A stretch of 32,409 nucleotides of DNA from a virus: positions 1 to 32,409 of IMG/VR virus record IMGVR_UViG_3300021964_000278, one strand, 5' to 3'. Below are positions 29,033 through 32,409 of this stretch, piece by piece (within the stretch, counting starts at the first letter, position 1; each line of letters opens with the position of its first letter). The notes below the pieces were generated by a model. That model ran no database searches. It was not told where the DNA came from and saw nothing but the letters and a program-made list of their open reading frames with translations. The position numbers and the translations under genes were made by a program.

Positions 29033-31546
29033 ATGACAATCAACCTTGCAGACAACACACCGCGCGTATCATACGCAGTAGCCGAAGGGGTCACACAGAC
29101 CTCTTTTGCTGTATCGTTTGAGTTTTTTGATGACGCAGATCTGAATGTCTACGTTGATGAAACACTTAAAACGCTCACTACTGATTATACAGTTACTGGC
29201 GGTGACGGCTCTACTGGTACTGTTACAATCTCTGTTACCGGTGCTTCTGGCGGCAGCACTATTGTTATTACCCGCGACATTGACCTTAAGAGAACGACTG
29301 ACTTTCCTGCTTCTGGCGCGTTTCAGGTTGGCTCTCTAAACACAGAACTCGACAAGCTTGTTGCTATTGCTGCTGATCTTGATGACAAGGCATCACGCGC
29401 ACTACAGCTTACTGACTATGACACTGCTGTATCTTTGGTGCTGCCGGATGTTGATACTCGCAAAGGCACTGTGCTTGCGTTTGATTCAACCACAGGCGCA
29501 GTTACTGCTGGCCCGGCAAGCACAAACGTAAATACCTTGGCTGATGTGGCTGATGATATTGCCACGCTGGCAGACATTGAAGATGGCACTGATGCAACTG
29601 ATGCCATTCAGACTGTTGCTGGGATCTCGGCAAATGTAACTACAGTAGCTGGTGTATCTGCTAATGTGACAACTGTAGCTGGTCAGACGACCAATATGCA
29701 GAACATCACAGATAACTTGACTGATGTTCAAAACGCGGCAACCAACGCGACCAACGCTGCTGCTAGTGCTACTGCTGCTGCTGCAAGCGAAAGCGCCGCT
29801 GCTACAAGTGAAACTAACGCAGCGACAAGCGCCACTAATAGCGCAACATCGGCCACCTCTAGTGCGACAAGCGCAACTGCCAGTGCAGCAAGCGCAACGG
29901 CTGCTGCTGCAAGTGAGTCAGCTGCCGCTACTTCTGAGTCAAATGCGTCAACAAGCGCCTCAAATGCCTCGACAAGCGAGACTAATTCCGCCGCAAGCGC
30001 ATCTTCTGCCTCGACATCGGCAACTAACGCGGCAACGTCAGAGACAAATGCGGCAACATCCGCATCCAACGCCAGCACGAGCGAGACAAATGCAGCAACA
30101 TCTGCATCGGCAGCGGCTGCATCACAGACTGCTGCGGCGGCTAGCGCTGCATCTGCTGCTTCTGCGTATGACAGCTTTGATGACCGCTATCTTGGCGTAA
30201 AGGCAAGCGACCCGACTGTGGACAACGACGGCGACCCGCTGTCAGCCGGTCTGCTTTATTTCAGTTCGTCTGAAAACATTATGAAGGTGTATGATGGCGC
30301 GTCTTGGATTGCTGCCACATCTGCTGGGAATGTTAGCCTCATCCTGTACGAATACACCGCCACCTCCGGGCAGACCACGTTCTCTGGGGCTGACGACAAC
30401 GCTGCCACTCTGTCTTATACAGTAAACAATATTCAGGTGGTGATGAACGGTATTGTTCTTGACCCATCAGACTTTACAGCTACCACCGGCACCAGTGTTG
30501 TGCTGGCCTCTGGTGCTGCCGCCAATGACCTTGTGAACATCTATGCCTTCAAGAGCTTCACCGTGGCTGACACGGTGTCTGCGTCGGCTGGTGGCACGTT
30601 CAGCGGGAATGTGACTGTCAATGCGTTGCTCAACGTGGATAACCTTCGCCTCGACGGAAACACCATCAGCAGCACCGACACGAATGGCGACATCACTCTC
30701 GACCCGGATGGGACAGGGGATGTGGTTGTTTCTGGTGCTACCCTGACTGCAAACACAACGGACAATTTCCCGATTACTTGGCAAGGGGCTTCCGGCGGTG
30801 CCACTGGCGCACTGTACGGCGACGGTTCTTCTGTCGGCATGTTCAATGGTGCAGCGTTTACCACTGGCGTTTGGGCTAATACCTCAAACGAGGTTTATAT
30901 TAGGAACAACGGAAGCAACACTGTAAAAATCAACAGCAATGGAACCGTCGGCATAAGTTATGCGGATGCGGCCCAAACAAGCCAACTTTCTGTGCATCAG
31001 GCTGCTACAAACGCCCCTGTTATTGACTGTCGTTCCACTAGTTCGTCTTACACAAACATTTGTCTTCTAGTGGGGTCAAATACCAATACAACAGACAACA
31101 CATATGAGATGATTCGTGCTGACATTCACGGAGTAGCGCAGAAGTTTTCAGTTCGTGATAGCGGCAACGTAAAGAACACTAACAATAGTTACGGCGCACT
31201 GTCTGATAGCCGCATGAAAGAGAACATTGTTGACGCTAATAGTCAGTGGGACGATATAAAGGCGTTACAGGTTCGTAGATACAATCGCATTGGAGAAAGC
31301 GCCACAGAACTTGGTGTGATTGCTCAAGAACTTGAAGCGTCTGGCATGAGTGGGCTGGTCGAAGAGGGTGCTTACTTTGATGTGGCAAACAACCCTAATG
31401 AGGAAACCCGCAAGAGTGTTAAGTATTCCATTCTCTACATGAAAGCGGTCAAAGCCCTGCAAGAAGCTATGGACCGGATTGAAACACTTGAGACGCAACG
31501 TGCCGACCTTGAGGCCCGACTGACCGCACTGGAGAACGCATCATGA
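29033..31546 (+). CDS. Tail fibre with T7-type N-terminus and S74 chaperone
   Basis: 837 residues. Residues 1-150 match the phage T7 tail-fibre N-terminal domain, which attaches to the tail (YAVAEGVTQTSFAVSFEFFD; ITRDIDLKRTTDFPASGAFQ). Residues about 230-378 are an Ala/Ser/Thr/Asn heptad region forming a long trimeric shaft. Then comes a beta-rich receptor-binding region with DGNTISSTDTNGDITLDPDG. The C-terminus from S724 (SDSRMKENI, then LGVIAQELEASG and a final coiled coil) is the intramolecular chaperone/protease S74 with the Ser724/Lys729 dyad; it should be cut off after trimerisation. Confidence 0.93.
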   Translation: MTINLADNTPRVSYAVAEGVTQTSFAVSFEFFDDADLNVYVDETLKTLTTDYTVTGGDGSTGTVTISVTGASGGSTIVITRDIDLKRTTDFPASGAFQVGSLNTELDKLVAIAADLDDKASRALQLTDYDTAVSLVLPDVDTRKGTVLAFDSTTGAVTAGPASTNVNTLADVADDIATLADIEDGTDATDAIQTVAGISANVTTVAGVSANVTTVAGQTTNMQNITDNLTDVQNAATNATNAAASATAAAASESAAATSETNAATSATNSATSATSSATSATASAASATAAAASESAAATSESNASTSASNASTSETNSAASASSASTSATNAATSETNAATSASNASTSETNAATSASAAAASQTAAAASAASAASAYDSFDDRYLGVKASDPTVDNDGDPLSAGLLYFSSSENIMKVYDGASWIAATSAGNVSLILYEYTATSGQTTFSGADDNAATLSYTVNNIQVVMNGIVLDPSDFTATTGTSVVLASGAAANDLVNIYAFKSFTVADTVSASAGGTFSGNVTVNALLNVDNLRLDGNTISSTDTNGDITLDPDGTGDVVVSGATLTANTTDNFPITWQGASGGATGALYGDGSSVGMFNGAAFTTGVWANTSNEVYIRNNGSNTVKINSNGTVGISYADAAQTSQLSVHQAATNAPVIDCRSTSSSYTNICLLVGSNTNTTDNTYEMIRADIHGVAQKFSVRDSGNVKNTNNSYGALSDSRMKENIVDANSQWDDIKALQVRRYNRIGESATELGVIAQELEASGMSGLVEEGAYFDVANNPNEETRKSVKYSILYMKAVKALQEAMDRIETLETQRADLEARLTALENAS
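29725..30165 (+). repeat. Heptad-type low-complexity shaft in the fibre gene
   Basis: About 147 codons almost entirely of Ala, Ser, Thr, Asn and Glu arranged in seven-residue units such as TSETNAA, TSASNAS and TSATNAA. The DNA is correspondingly repetitive. Such tracts occur in lambda Stf-type fibres and change length by recombination between units, which alters fibre reach. Confidence 0.85.
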
Positions 31547-32409
31547 GCAGAGCAAGAGATTTCGCTGACCTCGCCGGTTCGGCTGATGCTGGTGGCATTA
31601 CCGGCAGAAATATGGTGGTGAATGGTGCGATGCAGGTGGCGCAGCGGTCAACCTCAGTTACTGGCATCACGACAACAGGTTATAGGACTGTAGACAGGTA
31701 CCAAGTAAATATTAATGCAGCTGGCACTTGGAGCATTTCACAAAGCACGACTGCACCAACAGGGTTTGCGAACAGCCTGAAAATGGATTGCACTACAGCA
31801 GATGCGTCTCTTGCCGCAGGTGATTACGTCCTAATCAAAATGCACATTGAGGGCCAAGACCTTCAACAGTTGAAAAAAGGCACTGCTGATGCAGAAGCTG
31901 TTACTGCGTCGTTTTGGGTGCGGTCTGCCAAAACAGGAACCTACACTTTTGAAATTGTAGACGGGGACAACAGCAGGACCATAAGCGCAAGCTATACGAT
32001 TTCGGCAGCTAACACTTGGGAATACAAAACCATCACGTTTCCGGGCGACACAACTGGCACCCTCGACAACGATGCAAACAGCAGCTTCCAAATTAATTGG
32101 TGGCTTGCGGCGGGGACCGATTTTACCAGCGGAACCCTTGCAACAGCGTGGGCGTCACAAACAAATACCAACCGTGCTGTTGGGAACGTGAACCTTGCAG
32201 ACAGCACCAGCAACGATTGGTACATGACAGGGTTCCAGCTTGAGGTCGGCGAAGTGGCCACGCCGTTTGAGCATCGGTCGTATGGCGATGAGTTGCGTAG
32301 GTGTCAGAGGTATTATCAGCAAATCGGTTCAGGATACGGTAAAGCGTCTAGTACTTCTGCTTTTGACTGTTCTGTTACATTCAATCCACCTATGAGAACC
32401 AGCCCCACT
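31543..32409 (+). CDS. Tail fibre or receptor-binding protein, 3' end cut by the window
   Basis: 289 codons with no stop before the window end; ATG 31543 overlaps the fibre stop (ATGA). N-terminal NMVVNGAMQVAQRSTSV (a common marine phage opening N-x-x-VNGAMQVAQR), then TVDRYQVNI, a beta-rich jelly-roll-like body (ASLAAGDYVLIKMHIEGQDL, ASFWVRSAKTGTYTFEIVDG) and WYMTGFQLEVGEVATPFEHR before RCQRYYQQIG. The domain has the look of a carbohydrate-binding fold, so it may bind host surface glycans. Complete length unknown. Confidence 0.82.
   Translation, partial: MSRARDFADLAGSADAGGITGRNMVVNGAMQVAQRSTSVTGITTTGYRTVDRYQVNINAAGTWSISQSTTAPTGFANSLKMDCTTADASLAAGDYVLIKMHIEGQDLQQLKKGTADAEAVTASFWVRSAKTGTYTFEIVDGDNSRTISASYTISAANTWEYKTITFPGDTTGTLDNDANSSFQINWWLAAGTDFTSGTLATAWASQTNTNRAVGNVNLADSTSNDWYMTGFQLEVGEVATPFEHRSYGDELRRCQRYYQQIGSGYGKASSTSAFDCSVTFNPPMRTSPT

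Noticed and set aside
29724-30200. 158-residue alternative frame in the fibre gene
   Set aside because: A Gln/Leu/Arg low-complexity product of reading the Ala/Ser/Thr repeat in the wrong frame.
1-32409. CRISPR array, insertion sequence or integration site
   Set aside because: No regularly spaced direct repeats, transposase, integrase or tRNA-like attachment site was seen; the fibre repeat is protein-coding.

Overview
The window is part of a tailed double-stranded DNA phage of the podovirus (T7-like virion) type. It contains a complete T7-style morphogenesis block: small and large terminase, portal/connector, scaffold, gp13-like protein, capsid, tail tubes A and B, three internal virion (ejection) proteins and a fibre with a T7-type N-terminus. 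Small-protein families typical of marine phages, a capsid of the alphaproteobacterial-podovirus kind and a GTA-type three-helix holin suggest a marine alphaproteobacterial host (SAR116/Roseobacter-like). The host is an inference; nothing in the sequence names it.

Layout. (1) Positions 1-1633, plus strand: the end of a late operon with a truncated small gene, a tail-anchored membrane protein, two holin-like proteins and a T4-type lysozyme. (2) 1539-9472, minus strand: a tightly packed early/middle operon of about 22 genes. Its promoter-distal end is a recombination cassette (SSB-like protein with a DDIPF tail, ERF annealing protein, YqaJ/lambda-exo-type exonuclease, Hjc-like PD-(D/E)XK nuclease). 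Its middle holds HTH, zinc-ribbon and unknown small proteins, and further upstream lies a DUF932 protein. (3) 9473-10054: a 582-base non-coding divergence region with a 143-base long imperfect hairpin, smaller palindromes and a stem-loop with two G7 tracts just before the small terminase gene. (4) 10055-32409, plus strand: terminase small subunit, ten very small and mostly basic proteins, large terminase, head, tail, ejection and fibre genes. The last gene runs off the window.

How the genes work together. Terminase packages DNA through the portal into a scaffold-assembled head. gp11/gp12-like tubes form the short tail. The gp14/15/16-like proteins are probably ejected into the host. The fibre matures through a C-terminal S74 chaperone protease. 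Holins and lysozyme release progeny. The minus-strand operon would supply end-resection, strand annealing and branch resolution for replication and recombination, plus regulators.

No DNA polymerase, helicase, RNA polymerase or integrase is visible, so the genome continues outside the window. The most unusual observations are the long hairpin at 9514-9656, a shared palindrome in two leftward promoters, a GGAGAACC extension of the ribosome-binding site before six leftward genes, long out-of-phase overlaps between apparently real genes, an in-frame open stretch after the gp13-like stop that ends exactly on the capsid start, and an HEMFH motif inside the gp16-like ejection protein.
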